From NCBI RefSeq assembly GCF_003818135.1, contig NZ_RPOH01000029.1, positions 1 to 33,664 on the forward strand: a stretch of DNA of 33,664 nt. The letters run 5' to 3'. A model generated the notes under the pieces. That model was not told where the DNA came from and ran no database searches. It saw nothing but the letters and a program-made list of their open reading frames with translations. Made by a program: the position numbers and the translations under genes. Shown here in pieces: positions 18,037 to 27,306 of this stretch (positions within the stretch are counted from its first letter, which is position 1; each line of letters begins with the position of its first letter). Source of the stretch: Buttiauxella warmboldiae. Its GTDB lineage: Bacteria; Pseudomonadota; Gammaproteobacteria; Enterobacterales; Enterobacteriaceae.

Positions 18037-19269
18037 ATGTCGTCTTTCGAATACCTGAAGACCGCTATTCGTCAGCAGAGCGTTACGCTGCAACAGGTCG
18101 CTGAATCCTGCGGCATGACCAAAGGCTACCTTAGCCAGTTACTGAACGCCAAAATCAAAAGCCCCAGCGCGCAGAAGCTGGAAGCGCTGCACCGTTTTCT
18201 GGGGCTGGAATTTCCCCGCCGTGAGAAAAAAGTCGGCGTGGTGTTCGGCAAGTTTTATCCGCTGCATACCGGGCATATCTATCTGATTCAACGGGCGGCA
18301 AGCCAGGTCGATGAACTCCATATCATTATGGGGTATGACGAAACCCGCGACCGCTTGCTGTTCGAAGACAGCGCCATGTCGCAACAGCCCACCACCGGCG
18401 ACCGCCTGCGCTGGCTGCTACAGACGTTTAAGTACCAGAAAAATATCCGTATCCATTCGTTTAACGAAGAGGGAATGGAGCCTTATCCGCACGGCTGGGA
18501 TGTCTGGAGCCGCGGCATCAAAGCTTTTATGGAAAGCAAAGGGATCAATCCCGATTGCATCTACACCTCTGAAGAGAGTGATGCGCCGCGCTTTATCGAG
18601 CAGCTCGGTATCGAAACGGTGCTTATCGACCCCCAGCGTACCTTTATGAATATCAGCGGCGGGCAGATCCGTGAAAACCCGTTCCGTTACTGGGAATATA
18701 TTCCGACCGAGGTTAAACCGTTCTTTGTCAGAACCGTCGCGATTCTGGGCGGCGAGTCGAGCGGCAAGTCGTGGATGGTGAATAAGCTCGCCAATATTTT
18801 CAACACCACCAGCGCCTGGGAATACGGGCGTGATTACGTCTTTTCACACCTCGGCGGCGATGAAATGGCGCTGCAATATTCTGACTACGACAAAATTGCG
18901 ATTGGGCACGCTCAGTACGTTGATTTCGCAGTCAAATATGCCAATAAAGTGGCGTTTATCGACACCGACTTCGTCACCACGCAGGCGTTCTGTAAAAAGT
19001 ATGAAGGGCGTGAACACCCGTTTGTGCAGGCGTTGATCGACGAGTACCGTTTTGACCTGGTGATTTTGCTCGAGAACAATACGCCGTGGGTGGCCGATGG
19101 CTTGCGCAGCTTAGGCAGCGATACCGATCGTAAATCCTTCCAGAACCTGCTGGTGTCGATGCTTAATGAGAATAATATCAGCTATGTTCACGTGGAAGAG
19201 TCAGACTATGATGCGCGCTTCTTGCGCTGCGTGGATCTGGTGAAGAATATGATTGGCGAGCGGGGGTAA
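18037..19269 (+). CDS. nadR: Trifunctional NAD regulator NadR
   Basis: NadR represses NAD-synthesis genes, adenylates NMN and phosphorylates nicotinamide riboside. The 410 residues equal E. coli. An N-terminal helix-turn-helix (about 1-55, with TLQQVAESCGMTKGYLSQLL) is followed by the nucleotidyltransferase motif GKFYPLHTGH (71-80) with ISGGQIRENP near 206, and a C-terminal kinase with Walker A GGESSGKS (238-245). After the P-loop serine the residue is Trp246, where the E. coli protein has Thr. It lies 35 bases after radA and has a GGAG-rich ribosome site. Confidence 0.97.
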   Translation: MSSFEYLKTAIRQQSVTLQQVAESCGMTKGYLSQLLNAKIKSPSAQKLEALHRFLGLEFPRREKKVGVVFGKFYPLHTGHIYLIQRAASQVDELHIIMGYDETRDRLLFEDSAMSQQPTTGDRLRWLLQTFKYQKNIRIHSFNEEGMEPYPHGWDVWSRGIKAFMESKGINPDCIYTSEESDAPRFIEQLGIETVLIDPQRTFMNISGGQIRENPFRYWEYIPTEVKPFFVRTVAILGGESSGKSWMVNKLANIFNTTSAWEYGRDYVFSHLGGDEMALQYSDYDKIAIGHAQYVDFAVKYANKVAFIDTDFVTTQAFCKKYEGREHPFVQALIDEYRFDLVILLENNTPWVADGLRSLGSDTDRKSFQNLLVSMLNENNISYVHVEESDYDARFLRCVDLVKNMIGERG

Positions 19270-19272
19270 AAC

Positions 19273-19303
19273 CACCCTAACCCTCAGGGAGAGGGTTAGG
19301 GTG
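19273..19303. repeat. Hairpin between convergent nadR and ettA
   Basis: CACCCTAACCCTC (19273-19285) and GAGGGTTAGGGTG (19291-19303) form a perfect 13-bp stem with a 5-base loop, filling most of the gap between the two stop codons. No T-run follows on either side. Similar CCCTCACCCTAACCCTCTCCC hairpins recur between genes in many Enterobacteriaceae, so it is probably a dispersed repeat acting as a message end or block. Confidence 0.7.
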
Positions 19304-19315
19304 AGGGCATACGAA

Positions 19316-20983
19316 TTACTTAGTCACACGCTTGTACTTAATACGCTTCGGTTCCAGCGCATCGGCACCCAGGGTGCGTTTCTTGTACTCTTCGTACTCG
19401 GTAAAGTTACCTTCAAAGAACTCCACTTTACCTTCATCCTGGTAGTCCAGAATGTGCGTGGCGATACGGTCAAGGAACCAGCGGTCGTGGGAGATAACCA
19501 TGGCGCAGCCCGGGAATTCCAGCAGGGCGTTTTCTAACGCGCGCAGGGTTTCGATATCCAGGTCGTTGGTGGGTTCATCGAGCAGCAAGACGTTACCGCC
19601 AACCTGCAGCAGTTTCGCCAGATGCAGACGACCACGCTCGCCGCCGGACAGTTCGCCCACACGTTTACCCTGGTCAACGCCTTTAAAGTTAAAGCGGCCA
19701 ACGTAGGCACGGCTTGGCATCTCGGTGTTACCGACACGCATAATATCCTGGCCGCCGGACACTTCTTCCCACACGGTTTTGCTGTTGTCCATCGCGTCAC
19801 GGAACTGATCGACAGAAGCCAGTTTCACGGTTTCACCCAGCTCAATGCTGCCGCTATCAGGCTGTTCCTGACCAGACATCATACGGAACAGGGTCGATTT
19901 ACCCGCGCCGTTCGGCCCGATAATGCCGACAATCGCGCCTTTCGGTACCGAGAATGACAGGTCTTCAATCAGCAGGCGGTCGCTGTAGGATTTACGCAGG
20001 TTGGTCACTTCAACGACTTTATCGCCCAGACGCGCGCCTGGTGGAATAAACAGCTCGTTGGTTTCGTTACGTTTCTGGTATTCGGTATTGTTCAGCTCTT
20101 CAAAGCGAGCCAGACGGGCCTTGCCTTTAGACTGACGGCCTTTAGCGCCCTGGCGAACCCACTCCAGCTCTTTCTCAATGGATTTACGGCGAGCCGCTTC
20201 CGTTGAGGCTTCCTGAGCCAGACGCGCGTCTTTTTGCTCAAGCCAGGAAGAGTAGTTACCTTCCCACGGAATACCTTCACCGCGGTCAAGTTCCAGGATC
20301 CAGCCGGCAACGTTGTCGAGGAAGTAACGGTCGTGGGTAATTGCCACCACGGTCCCTTCGAAGTCGTGCAGGAAGCGCTCGAGCCACGCCACGGATTCTG
20401 CATCCAGGTGGTTGGTGGGTTCGTCGAGCAGCAGCATGTCTGGTTTTTCGAGCAGCAGGCGGCAAAGTGCCACGCGGCGGCGCTCGCCACCGGACAGGTT
20501 TGCGATTTTCGCATCCCAGTCCGGCAGACGCAGTGCATCAGCCGCACGCTCCAGCTGCACGTTCAGGTTATGGCCGTCGTGCGCCTGAATGATCTCTTCA
20601 AACTTGCCCTGTTGTGCGGCCAGCTTGTCGAAGTCAGCATCCGGCTCGGCATATTTGGCATACACTTCGTCGAGGCCTTTGAGGGCATTAACCACTTCAG
20701 CCACGGCTTCTTCAACGGATTCGCGAACCGTGTGCTCAAGGTTAAGCTGGGGCTCCTGCGGCAGGTAGCCGATTTTCAGGCCGGGTTGTGGACGGGCTTC
20801 GCCTTCGATGTCGGTATCAATGCCGGCCATAATGCGCAGCAGCGTGGATTTACCGGAACCGTTCAGACCCAGTACGCCAATCTTGGCGCCAGGGAAGAAA
20901 CTGAGCGAGATATTTTTCAGAATATGACGTTTCGGCGGAACAACTTTGCCGACACGATGCATGGTATAAACGAATTGAGCCAC
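19316..20983 (-). CDS. ettA: Energy-dependent translational throttle protein EttA
   Basis: EttA is an ABC-F ATPase that binds the ribosomal E site and gates the first elongation step according to the ADP/ATP ratio; it has no membrane domain. The 555 residues equal E. coli. Two ATPase cassettes are visible: Walker A GLNGSGKST (near 39-47) and GPNGAGKST (near 357), each with an LSGGE signature and an LLLDEPTN Walker B. Between them lies the charged linker (P-site tRNA interaction motif) near 240-320. Translation starts at a GTG (20981-20983), giving MAQFVYTMHRV. It is divergent from slt. Confidence 0.97.
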   Translation of the reverse strand: MAQFVYTMHRVGKVVPPKRHILKNISLSFFPGAKIGVLGLNGSGKSTLLRIMAGIDTDIEGEARPQPGLKIGYLPQEPQLNLEHTVRESVEEAVAEVVNALKGLDEVYAKYAEPDADFDKLAAQQGKFEEIIQAHDGHNLNVQLERAADALRLPDWDAKIANLSGGERRRVALCRLLLEKPDMLLLDEPTNHLDAESVAWLERFLHDFEGTVVAITHDRYFLDNVAGWILELDRGEGIPWEGNYSSWLEQKDARLAQEASTEAARRKSIEKELEWVRQGAKGRQSKGKARLARFEELNNTEYQKRNETNELFIPPGARLGDKVVEVTNLRKSYSDRLLIEDLSFSVPKGAIVGIIGPNGAGKSTLFRMMSGQEQPDSGSIELGETVKLASVDQFRDAMDNSKTVWEEVSGGQDIMRVGNTEMPSRAYVGRFNFKGVDQGKRVGELSGGERGRLHLAKLLQVGGNVLLLDEPTNDLDIETLRALENALLEFPGCAMVISHDRWFLDRIATHILDYQDEGKVEFFEGNFTEYEEYKKRTLGADALEPKRIKYKRVTK

Positions 20984-21214
20984 AGTGCGACTTCGCCTCT
21001 TTTTCGTGATGTAAGATGGTTCGTATCAAAGGCGAAGTGTAGCCGTTTTCAGCAGGTAATCCCAGCAGGGGAAGTGGGATGTGTTACCCGAAATGGCGTG
21101 GAGCCTGTGATAGCCAAAATAATGCCTTCTGGCGTGGCGTAACTGCGAGACCAGAGTTAGCATCAAATAACCAATGGCGGCATGAGGCTGTCTGTGAAAA
21201 TGTGAGGAGAACCT

Positions 21215-23149
21215 GTGGGGAAAGCCAAACCAGTCGTGGGGCAATTGCTGGTCGCGATTGCAGCTCTTGCGGCATTAACTCATGCAGTTCGTGCGGATTC
21301 GCTCGACGAGCAGCGCAGCCGCTACGCGCAAATCAAACAAGCGTGGGATCGCAAGCAAATGGATGTGGTGGCGCGAATCATGCCCACATTGCAGGAGTAT
21401 CCACTCTATCCTTATCTCGAATATCGCCAGATTACTGACGATTTAATGAATGAGCCAACGCTCGTCGTCAGCCGTTTTATTGAAGCGAACCCAACGCTTC
21501 CGCCAGCGCGGGTGCTGAAATCACGCTTTGTGAATGAACTGGCGCGTCGTGAAGACTGGCGTGGCCTGCTGGCATTTAGCCCGGACCAACCGGGCACGAC
21601 GGAAGCAAAGTGTCATTATTACTACGCGAAATTTAATACCGGCCAGGCTGGTGCTGCGTGGGCGGGAGCGAAAGATTTGTGGCTGACAGGCAAAAATCTG
21701 CCGTCGAGCTGTGAACGTTTATTCTCGGCGTGGCGTTCATCCGGCACCCAGGATCCGTTGGCGTATCTGGAACGTATCCGCCTGGCGATGAAAGAAGGAA
21801 ATACTGCTCTGGTTAAAAATCTGGCAAACCAGATGCCAGCAGATTACCAGACCATTTCCAGCGCGCTGATTAACCTGCAAGACAACCCGAATACCGTGCT
21901 GACTTTTGCGCAAACTGTTGGGACAACCGACTTCAGTCGTCAGGCTGCCGCCGTGGCATTTGCCCGTGTGGCACGGGAGGACGTAGAAAATGCGCGCATG
22001 ATGATTCCTGCGCTTATTCAGGCGCAAAAGCTTAACGATTCTCAGGCCCAGGAGCTAAGAGACACCGTGGCCTGGCGGCTGATGGGTAATGATGTCACCG
22101 CTGAACAGGTCGCCTGGCGGGATGATGCGATTATGCGTTCTGAGTCGACAAGCCTGATTGAACGCCGTGTGCGTATGGCGCTGGGTAGCGGCGATCGACA
22201 TGGCCTGAATACCTGGCTTGCGCGTTTGCCTATGGCAGCCAAAGAGAAAGATGAATGGCGCTACTGGCAGGCAGATCTGCTGATGGAGCGCGGACGCGAG
22301 ACGGAAGCCAAAGAGATCCTCCATGCGTTGATGCAGCAGCGTGGATTCTACCCGATGATAGCGGCCCAGCGTTTAGGGGAAGAGTATCCGTTACGCGTAG
22401 ATAAAGCGGCGGCGGTAAACCCAGCGTTGGTACAAGGGCCAGAAATGGCGCGTGTTCGTGAGCTGATGTACTGGAGCCTGGATAACACCGCGCGCAGCGA
22501 ATGGGCAAACCTGATAACCAGCCGCAGTAAACCTGAGCAGGAAGGGCTAGCGCGTTACGCGTTCGATCAAAACTGGTGGGATCTGAGCGTGCAGGCAACG
22601 ATCGCCGGCAAGCTTTGGGATCATCTCGAAGAGCGTTTTCCGCTGGCGTACAAAGATACGTTCTCCCGCTACGTGAGCGGAAAAGATATCTCGCAAAGCT
22701 ATGCGATGGCGATTGCGCGCCAGGAAAGCGCCTGGAACCCGAAAGTGAGATCGCCGGTTGGCGCCAGCGGTTTAATGCAAATCATGCCGGGTACCGCAAC
22801 GCACACCGTGAAGATGTTTACTATTCCGGGTTACTCCAGCACCAGCCAACTGCTGGACCCGGATACCAATATCAACATCGGGACGAGCTATTTGCAGTAT
22901 GTTTATCAGCAGTTTGAGAATAACCGGATTTTCTCATCAGCGGCGTATAACGCCGGGCCTGGACGCGTCAGAACCTGGCTTGGCAACAGCGCCGGGCGCA
23001 TCGACGCGGTGGCGTTTGTCGAGAGTATTCCCTTCTCAGAAACGCGCGGATATGTGAAAAACGTGCTGGCTTACGATGCCTACTACAGTTATTTCATGGG
23101 CAAATCTAAGCCGCTACTCACCGATAGCGAGTGGCAACGGCGTTATTGA
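21215..23149 (+). CDS. slt: Soluble lytic murein transglycosylase Slt70
   Basis: Slt cleaves peptidoglycan between MurNAc and GlcNAc to 1,6-anhydromuropeptides in the periplasm. The precursor is 644 residues (645 in E. coli). The signal peptide has a hydrophobic core at about 7-22 and a VRA cleavage site after residue 27. A long helical ring domain precedes the lysozyme-like domain, where the catalytic glutamate is Glu504 in ARQESAWNP, followed by GASGLMQIMPGTA and AYNAGPGRV. The GTG at 21215 is well supported by AGGAG (21205-21209) 5 bases upstream. trpR follows after 55 bases. Confidence 0.97.
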   Translation: MGKAKPVVGQLLVAIAALAALTHAVRADSLDEQRSRYAQIKQAWDRKQMDVVARIMPTLQEYPLYPYLEYRQITDDLMNEPTLVVSRFIEANPTLPPARVLKSRFVNELARREDWRGLLAFSPDQPGTTEAKCHYYYAKFNTGQAGAAWAGAKDLWLTGKNLPSSCERLFSAWRSSGTQDPLAYLERIRLAMKEGNTALVKNLANQMPADYQTISSALINLQDNPNTVLTFAQTVGTTDFSRQAAAVAFARVAREDVENARMMIPALIQAQKLNDSQAQELRDTVAWRLMGNDVTAEQVAWRDDAIMRSESTSLIERRVRMALGSGDRHGLNTWLARLPMAAKEKDEWRYWQADLLMERGRETEAKEILHALMQQRGFYPMIAAQRLGEEYPLRVDKAAAVNPALVQGPEMARVRELMYWSLDNTARSEWANLITSRSKPEQEGLARYAFDQNWWDLSVQATIAGKLWDHLEERFPLAYKDTFSRYVSGKDISQSYAMAIARQESAWNPKVRSPVGASGLMQIMPGTATHTVKMFTIPGYSSTSQLLDPDTNINIGTSYLQYVYQQFENNRIFSSAAYNAGPGRVRTWLGNSAGRIDAVAFVESIPFSETRGYVKNVLAYDAYYSYFMGKSKPLLTDSEWQRRY

Positions 23150-23175
23150 TTTTGCGCGCGCTATGTTATGCTTGC

Positions 23176-23193
23176 GTACTAGTTGAATAGTAT
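23176..23193. promoter_or_regulatory. Trp repressor operator of trpR
   Basis: GTACTAGTTGAATAGTAT is an imperfect palindrome with GTACTA and TAGTAT arms and a CTAG core, resembling known Trp repressor operators such as those of trp and aroH. It lies in the slt-trpR gap, 12 bases before the trpR start and next to a TATGCT -10-like box (23167-23172). Autorepression by tryptophan-bound TrpR is known in E. coli and inferred here. Confidence 0.72.
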
Positions 23194-23204
23194 GGTGGCA
23201 TAAC

Positions 23205-23534
23205 ATGACTCAGCACTCTCAATATTCGGCAGAGCACGCCGAGCAAAGTAATCAGGAGTGGCTCCGCTTTGTGGCGTTGCTACAGCAATCATTTGATCAA
23301 CAGCTGCATATGCCGCTGTTGATGCTGTTGCTGACGCCAGACGAACGCACGGCCCTGGGGACGCGGGTCAGAATTATTGAAGAGCTATTACGCGGCGAGA
23401 TGAGCCAGCGTGAACTTAAAAATGAACTGGGTGCGGGAATTGCCACCATCACGCGTGGATCAAACAGCCTGAAGTCTGCTCCGCCCGCATTACGCGCCTG
23501 GCTGGAGCAGGAGCTGCTGAGTGGCAAAAATTAA
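23205..23534 (+). CDS. trpR: Trp operon repressor
   Basis: TrpR is a small dimeric repressor that binds operators of trp, aroH, mtr and its own gene when loaded with L-tryptophan. The 109-residue protein (108 in E. coli) is all-helical. The tryptophan-contacting segment [27 protein letters not shown] and the DNA-recognition [15 protein letters not shown] are nearly unchanged, while the N-terminal arm and C-terminus differ. A weak GGTGG-type ribosome site precedes the ATG. The stop overlaps that of the converging yjjX. Confidence 0.97.
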   Translation: MTQHSQYSAEHAEQSNQEWLRFVALLQQSFDQQLHMPLLMLLLTPDERTALGTRVRIIEELLRGEMSQRELKNELGAGIATITRGSNSLKSAPPALRAWLEQELLSGKN

Positions 23535-24046
23535 CGATAAACGTCGTTATGGAACGGGCTTAACGCCAGAATAACCGCCTGATGGTAAACGCTACTGCGA
23601 GTCAGCTTCCCGGCGGTGAAAACCCCAATCGCCCCCTCTTTACGGCCAATTTTATCGATACCCGTATAGGTCGACATCACCGGTCCTAAAGCTGCGCCTG
23701 CACGTACCTTTTCAAGAATGACCGCCGGCAGCGGTAGCGTTGCCGAGCGGGCTTCGCCGCGCTGATTCTGGTTTTCAACTACCACCCAGCTAAACGTACT
23801 GTCGTCATCAATTCCCGCTTCCACCGCGACCCAAAAATCAGCTTCCGGGCGAACCTGGCGGGCATTCATTACCCGGCATCGTGCGCCAGTTCGCGTTTCA
23901 TGGTTGCCAAACGGCTGTTCGGGCACGCCGCTATCGACGGCGACAGGCTCAATATGGCAGCATCCCTCGCCATAGATATCGTCGAATGCCTGGTGAATTG
24001 CCTGAATTTTGGCAGGATTGGTTGTTGCGCAGACGACATGGTACAT
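23531..24046 (-). CDS. yjjX: Non-canonical purine NTPase (inosine/xanthosine triphosphatase) YjjX
   Basis: YjjX hydrolyses ITP and XTP, cleaning the pool of deaminated purine nucleotides; it is a Maf/HAM1-like fold protein. The 171 residues (170 in E. coli) open with [17 protein letters not shown], the nucleotide-binding N-terminus, followed by [12 protein letters not shown] near 70 and [17 protein letters not shown] near 135. The ATG at 24044-24046 was chosen over a start six codons further upstream because it matches the family start; no strong ribosome site is visible. It is divergent from gpmB and convergent with trpR. Confidence 0.94.
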   Translation of the reverse strand: MYHVVCATTNPAKIQAIHQAFDDIYGEGCCHIEPVAVDSGVPEQPFGNHETRTGARCRVMNARQVRPEADFWVAVEAGIDDDSTFSWVVVENQNQRGEARSATLPLPAVILEKVRAGAALGPVMSTYTGIDKIGRKEGAIGVFTAGKLTRSSVYHQAVILALSPFHNDVYR

Positions 24047-24097
24047 AATCAGTGAAACTCTCAAGAAATTGTTGCCGCAGTATAACGGATAAAACGC

Positions 24098-24745
24098 ATG
24101 TTACAGGTATACCTTGTTCGCCACGGCGAAACGCAGTGGAATGCGCAGCGCCGCATTCAGGGCCAGTCAGACAGTGCGCTGACTGAAAAAGGGGAACGTC
24201 AGGCCGAGCAGGTTGCCGAGCGTGCCAAAACATTAGGCATTACCCATGTGATTGCCAGCGATTTGGGGCGAACCCGCCGCACCGCTGAGATCATCGCGCT
24301 GGCGTGTGGCGTTGAGGTCACCCTCGATGCGCGCCTACGCGAGCTGGATATGGGCGTGTTAGAACGTCGCAGTCTTGACACGCTGAACGAAGAAGAAGAG
24401 GGATGGCGTCGGCAGCTGGTGAACGGCACGGCTGACGGGCGTATCCCCGAAGGCGAAAGCATGGCAGAGATGAGCGAACGTATGCACGCCGCTTTAAATG
24501 CTTGCCTGGATTTACCCGAGGGAAGTCGCCCGTTGCTGGTCAGTCACGGTATGGCGCTGGGCTGCCTTGTGAGCACCATTCTGGGCTTGCCTGCGTGGGC
24601 CGAACGTCGCTTACGTCTAAGAAACTGTTCCATTTCCCGGGTCGATCACCAGCAAAGCCCGTGGCTGGCATCCGGCTGGGTGGTGGAAACGGCAGGGGAC
24701 ATCTCGCACTTAGACGCCCCTGCGTTGGATGAGTTACAGCGTTAA
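24098..24745 (+). CDS. gpmB: Phosphoglycerate mutase-like phosphatase GpmB (YtjC)
   Basis: A histidine-phosphatase-superfamily protein of 215 residues, the same length as E. coli GpmB. It carries the catalytic [10 protein letters not shown] (His9) near the N-terminus, [12 protein letters not shown] near 57-68, the acid-base region RLRELDMG near 80 and a second histidine in LVSHGMALG near 148. Although named as a cofactor-dependent phosphoglycerate mutase, the E. coli protein has little mutase activity and is probably a phosphatase of unknown substrate. The ribosome site is weak. It converges with rob across a 70-base gap. Confidence 0.93.
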   Translation: MLQVYLVRHGETQWNAQRRIQGQSDSALTEKGERQAEQVAERAKTLGITHVIASDLGRTRRTAEIIALACGVEVTLDARLRELDMGVLERRSLDTLNEEEEGWRRQLVNGTADGRIPEGESMAEMSERMHAALNACLDLPEGSRPLLVSHGMALGCLVSTILGLPAWAERRLRLRNCSISRVDHQQSPWLASGWVVETAGDISHLDAPALDELQR

Positions 24746-24760
24746 CGACGTCTACCCATC

Positions 24761-24812
24761 ATCCTTCGAGTTGCAGGGGTGTTGGCTGCACTCACTTACC
24801 CGAATCACTTAC
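24761..24812. repeat. Half copy of the intergenic palindromic repeat
   Basis: Begins ATCCTTCGAGTTGCAGGGG and ends CACTTAC, matching the right half of the complete element at 5877-5997 in opposite orientation, including a 24-base identical block (24773-24796). The other half and the palindrome centre are missing. It fills the gap between the convergent genes gpmB and rob, ending 3 bases before the rob stop codon. Confidence 0.8.
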
Positions 24813-24815
24813 TTT

Positions 24816-25685
24816 TTAACGACGTACCGGGATCAGATATTCGCAGCGGATTTGCATTGGTCGGTCATCAAGACGCGCTTCTTCCTGCGGGAAGAAGCGT
24901 TCAATATCCTGCCCCTTACGACGAGTCAGGTTCAACGACGGCATGCAGGTACCGTAAATCGTCAGGATAAACTCCTGCAGGCCGGTGCCGGGTCCTTCAT
25001 AGTCGAACTGGACGTAATCCCCACCCTCAAGCCTGACCGGATGCGAGTCTGGCAGGAACCCATTCGCCATTTCCGGCGTCAGAGCCGTGGTATAAAATAC
25101 GGCCTGTTCGTCATCTTTCTCGGCGCTTGGGCGAGGCTCGTGCAAACCGTACAGCACGCGCGGCAGCGTAGGCGAGTTGCCGAGGAACTGAGTCCAGAAC
25201 TGGATGCGCATTTCGTTACGGAAATCAGAGATTTGCTCAAGCGTACAGCTGTAGCTTTGCGTGACGCCTACCAGATCCGTTTCCGGCAGCGTGACAAATT
25301 GCGCCTGCGGCAGAATATACTCATCTAAGCGCAGCGGTGGACGCATGCCGAATGCGCTCCAGTCAGGGGAGCGGCGATAAAGCGCGGGCGTTTGAGCAAA
25401 CTGCTTTTTGAAGGCGCGGGTAAAGGTCTGCTGTGAATCAAAACGGTACTGCAGAGCAATATCAAGAATGGGACGCGCGGTTAAACGTAGTGCCACGGCA
25501 GATTTTGATAAACGACGAGCACGAATGTATGCGCCAATGGCATGGCCCGTGACATCTTTGAACATCCGTTGCAGATGCCACTTGGAATAGCCTGCCTTTG
25601 CCGCCACATTATCGAGGGAGAGTGGCCGATCCAGATGGCTTTCCAGCCAGGTTAATAGATCGCGAATGATCCCTGCCTGATCCAT
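24816..25685 (-). CDS. rob: Right-origin-binding transcription regulator Rob
   Basis: Rob is an abundant AraC/XylS-family activator of the mar/sox/rob regulon (efflux, outer-membrane and stress genes), first found binding oriC. The 289 residues equal E. coli. The N-terminal 120 residues hold two helix-turn-helix units (LDNVAAKAGYSKWHLQRMFK and ILDIALQYRFDSQQTFTRAF). The C-terminal GyrI-like domain, which senses ligands and controls sequestration, begins near residue 125 and differs more from E. coli. GAGGAT precedes the ATG. Confidence 0.97.
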   Translation of the reverse strand: MDQAGIIRDLLTWLESHLDRPLSLDNVAAKAGYSKWHLQRMFKDVTGHAIGAYIRARRLSKSAVALRLTARPILDIALQYRFDSQQTFTRAFKKQFAQTPALYRRSPDWSAFGMRPPLRLDEYILPQAQFVTLPETDLVGVTQSYSCTLEQISDFRNEMRIQFWTQFLGNSPTLPRVLYGLHEPRPSAEKDDEQAVFYTTALTPEMANGFLPDSHPVRLEGGDYVQFDYEGPGTGLQEFILTIYGTCMPSLNLTRRKGQDIERFFPQEEARLDDRPMQIRCEYLIPVRR

Positions 25686-25892
25686 ATAATATCCTCATCC
25701 TGATACGGCGAATGCCGTTAATGTGGGCGATGATAGCATTTTTTGTCATGCTGACATTCAGCGTTTTTTTTAACAATACGTGCCAAAATTAGTTACTCAT
25801 TGCGACAATTTTATTAATAACGTGATATTTAACGTTTTTTTAGCCCAAAGTGTGAATAGTTCACTAAAGCAATCTTAATTAATGGTAACAAT

Positions 25893-26363
25893 ATGAAATA
25901 TAAAGTTTTAGTTTTACTAAGTTCATTGCTGGTTATTTCACTGGGAGTGCGGGCGGAAGAGATCGGCTCCGTGGATACCGTTTTCAAAGTGTTTGGTCCT
26001 GACCATAAAATCGTTGTCGAGGCATTTGATGACCCCGATGTTAAAAACGTCACCTGCTATATTAGCCGGGCAAAAACGGGCGGCATTAAAGGCGGGCTGG
26101 GACTGGCAGAAGATACCTCAGACGCAGCGATTTCTTGCCAGCAGGTCGGGCCGGTTGAGCTAAGCGAGAAAATCAAAGCGGGTAAAACACAGGGCGATGT
26201 TGTCTTTCGCAAACGCACCTCGCTGGTGTTCAAAAAGCTGCAGGTCGTGCGCTTCTATGATGCCAAACGCAACACCCTGGCCTACCTGGCGTACTCCGAC
26301 AAGGTGGTTGAAGGTTCACCTAAAAATGCGCTGAGTGCGGTGCCGATTATGCCGTGGAAGTAA
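25893..26363 (+). CDS. creA: Exported protein CreA, function unknown
   Basis: CreA is a conserved secreted protein whose role is not established. The 156-residue precursor (157 in E. coli) has a signal peptide with a KYK N-region, a leucine-valine core and a VRA site after residue 21. The mature part begins [19 protein letters not shown] and has two cysteines (in NVTCY and AISCQQ) that could form a disulfide. No creB, creC or creD follows, unlike E. coli; arcA is next on the other strand. The upstream 200 bases are AT-rich, and no operator was identified. Confidence 0.93.
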   Translation: MKYKVLVLLSSLLVISLGVRAEEIGSVDTVFKVFGPDHKIVVEAFDDPDVKNVTCYISRAKTGGIKGGLGLAEDTSDAAISCQQVGPVELSEKIKAGKTQGDVVFRKRTSLVFKKLQVVRFYDAKRNTLAYLAYSDKVVEGSPKNALSAVPIMPWK

Positions 26364-26445
26364 CTGCGCCATAATGCTGCCAGCTCACGATAATTGCCGG
26401 TGCGGTATAGCCCGCGGGTGGAGCAGAGGTTTCAGCAGGCAAAAG

Positions 26446-26472
26446 AAAAGGGCGGATAAAATCCGCCCTTTC
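26446..26472. terminator. Bidirectional terminator between creA and arcA
   Basis: GGGCGGAT (26450-26457) and ATCCGCCC (26461-26468) form an 8-bp stem with an AAA loop. A TTTC follows on the plus strand for creA, and on the minus strand CTTTTCTTTT follows for arcA. The position between two converging genes and the T-rich flank on the arcA side support service to both. Confidence 0.85.
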
Positions 26473-26493
26473 GTATTCAAGTTGATTACAGGT

Positions 26494-27210
26494 TTATTCC
26501 TGTAAATCGCCGCAGAAGCGATAACCTTCACCATGGATAGTGGCGATGATCTCAGGTGTATCCGGAGTCGATTCGAAGTGCTTACGAATACGACGAATGG
26601 TCACATCAACAGTACGGTCGTGCGGCTTCAGCTCACGGCCGGTCATCTTTTTCAGCAATTCAGCACGGGACTGAATTTTCCCTGGGTTTTCGCAGAAGTG
26701 CAGCATCGCGCGGAATTCGCTACGCGGCAGCTTGTACTGCTCGCCATTTGGGCTAACCAGCGAACGGCTATTGATATCCAGCTCCCAGCCATTGAACTTG
26801 TAGCTTTCAACGGAACGACGTTCTTCGCTGATTGCTCCCAGGTTCATGGTGCGAGACAACAGGTTACGCGCACGAATGGTTAATTCACGTGGGTTGAACG
26901 GCTTAGTGATGTAATCATCTGCACCAATTTCAAGGCCAAGGATTTTATCCACTTCGTTGTCGCGGCCGGTCAGGAACATTAACGCCACATTGGCTTGCTC
27001 ACGCAGTTCACGCGCCAGCAGCAGGCCGTTTTTACCTGGCAGATTGATGTCCATAATGACCAGATTGATGTCATTATCGGAAAGGATTTGATGCATTTCA
27101 GCGCCATCGGTCGCTTCGAATACATCATAACCTTCAGCTTCAAAAATGCTCTTTAACGTATTGCGTGTTACTAATTCGTCTTCGACGATAAGAATATGCG
27201 GGGTCTGCAT
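26494..27210 (-). CDS. arcA: Aerobic respiration response regulator ArcA
   Basis: ArcA is the OmpR-type response regulator of the ArcBA system; when phosphorylated under low oxygen it represses aerobic respiration genes. The 238 residues equal E. coli and the sequence is nearly identical. The receiver domain shows the acidic pair in VEDE, the phosphorylated Asp54 (VIMDINLPG) and Lys in ITKPFNP near 109. The C-terminal winged helix ends with [14 protein letters not shown] and HGEGYRF. It is transcribed leftward from a long upstream region with a FNR box about 287 bases before the start. Confidence 0.98.
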   Translation of the reverse strand: MQTPHILIVEDELVTRNTLKSIFEAEGYDVFEATDGAEMHQILSDNDINLVIMDINLPGKNGLLLARELREQANVALMFLTGRDNEVDKILGLEIGADDYITKPFNPRELTIRARNLLSRTMNLGAISEERRSVESYKFNGWELDINSRSLVSPNGEQYKLPRSEFRAMLHFCENPGKIQSRAELLKKMTGRELKPHDRTVDVTIRRIRKHFESTPDTPEIIATIHGEGYRFCGDLQE

Positions 27211-27306
27211 GCTTGCTACCTAAAATTGCCAACTAAATCGAAACAGGAAGTACAAAAGTCCCTGACCTGCCTAATACATGTCAAAAATTAACATGCTGGG
27301 CGTAAC

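Noticed and set aside
20234-21142. 302-codon open frame on the plus strand
   Set aside because: Runs antisense through ettA and into the ettA-slt gap; it is a by-product of the codon use of ettA.
22230-22598. 122-codon minus-strand frame inside slt
   Set aside because: Antisense shadow of slt with low-complexity composition and no start signals.
24729-25328. 199-codon open frame on the plus strand after gpmB
   Set aside because: Begins in the half repeat and continues antisense to rob. Its likeness to a frame at 5882-6196 comes only from the shared repeat.
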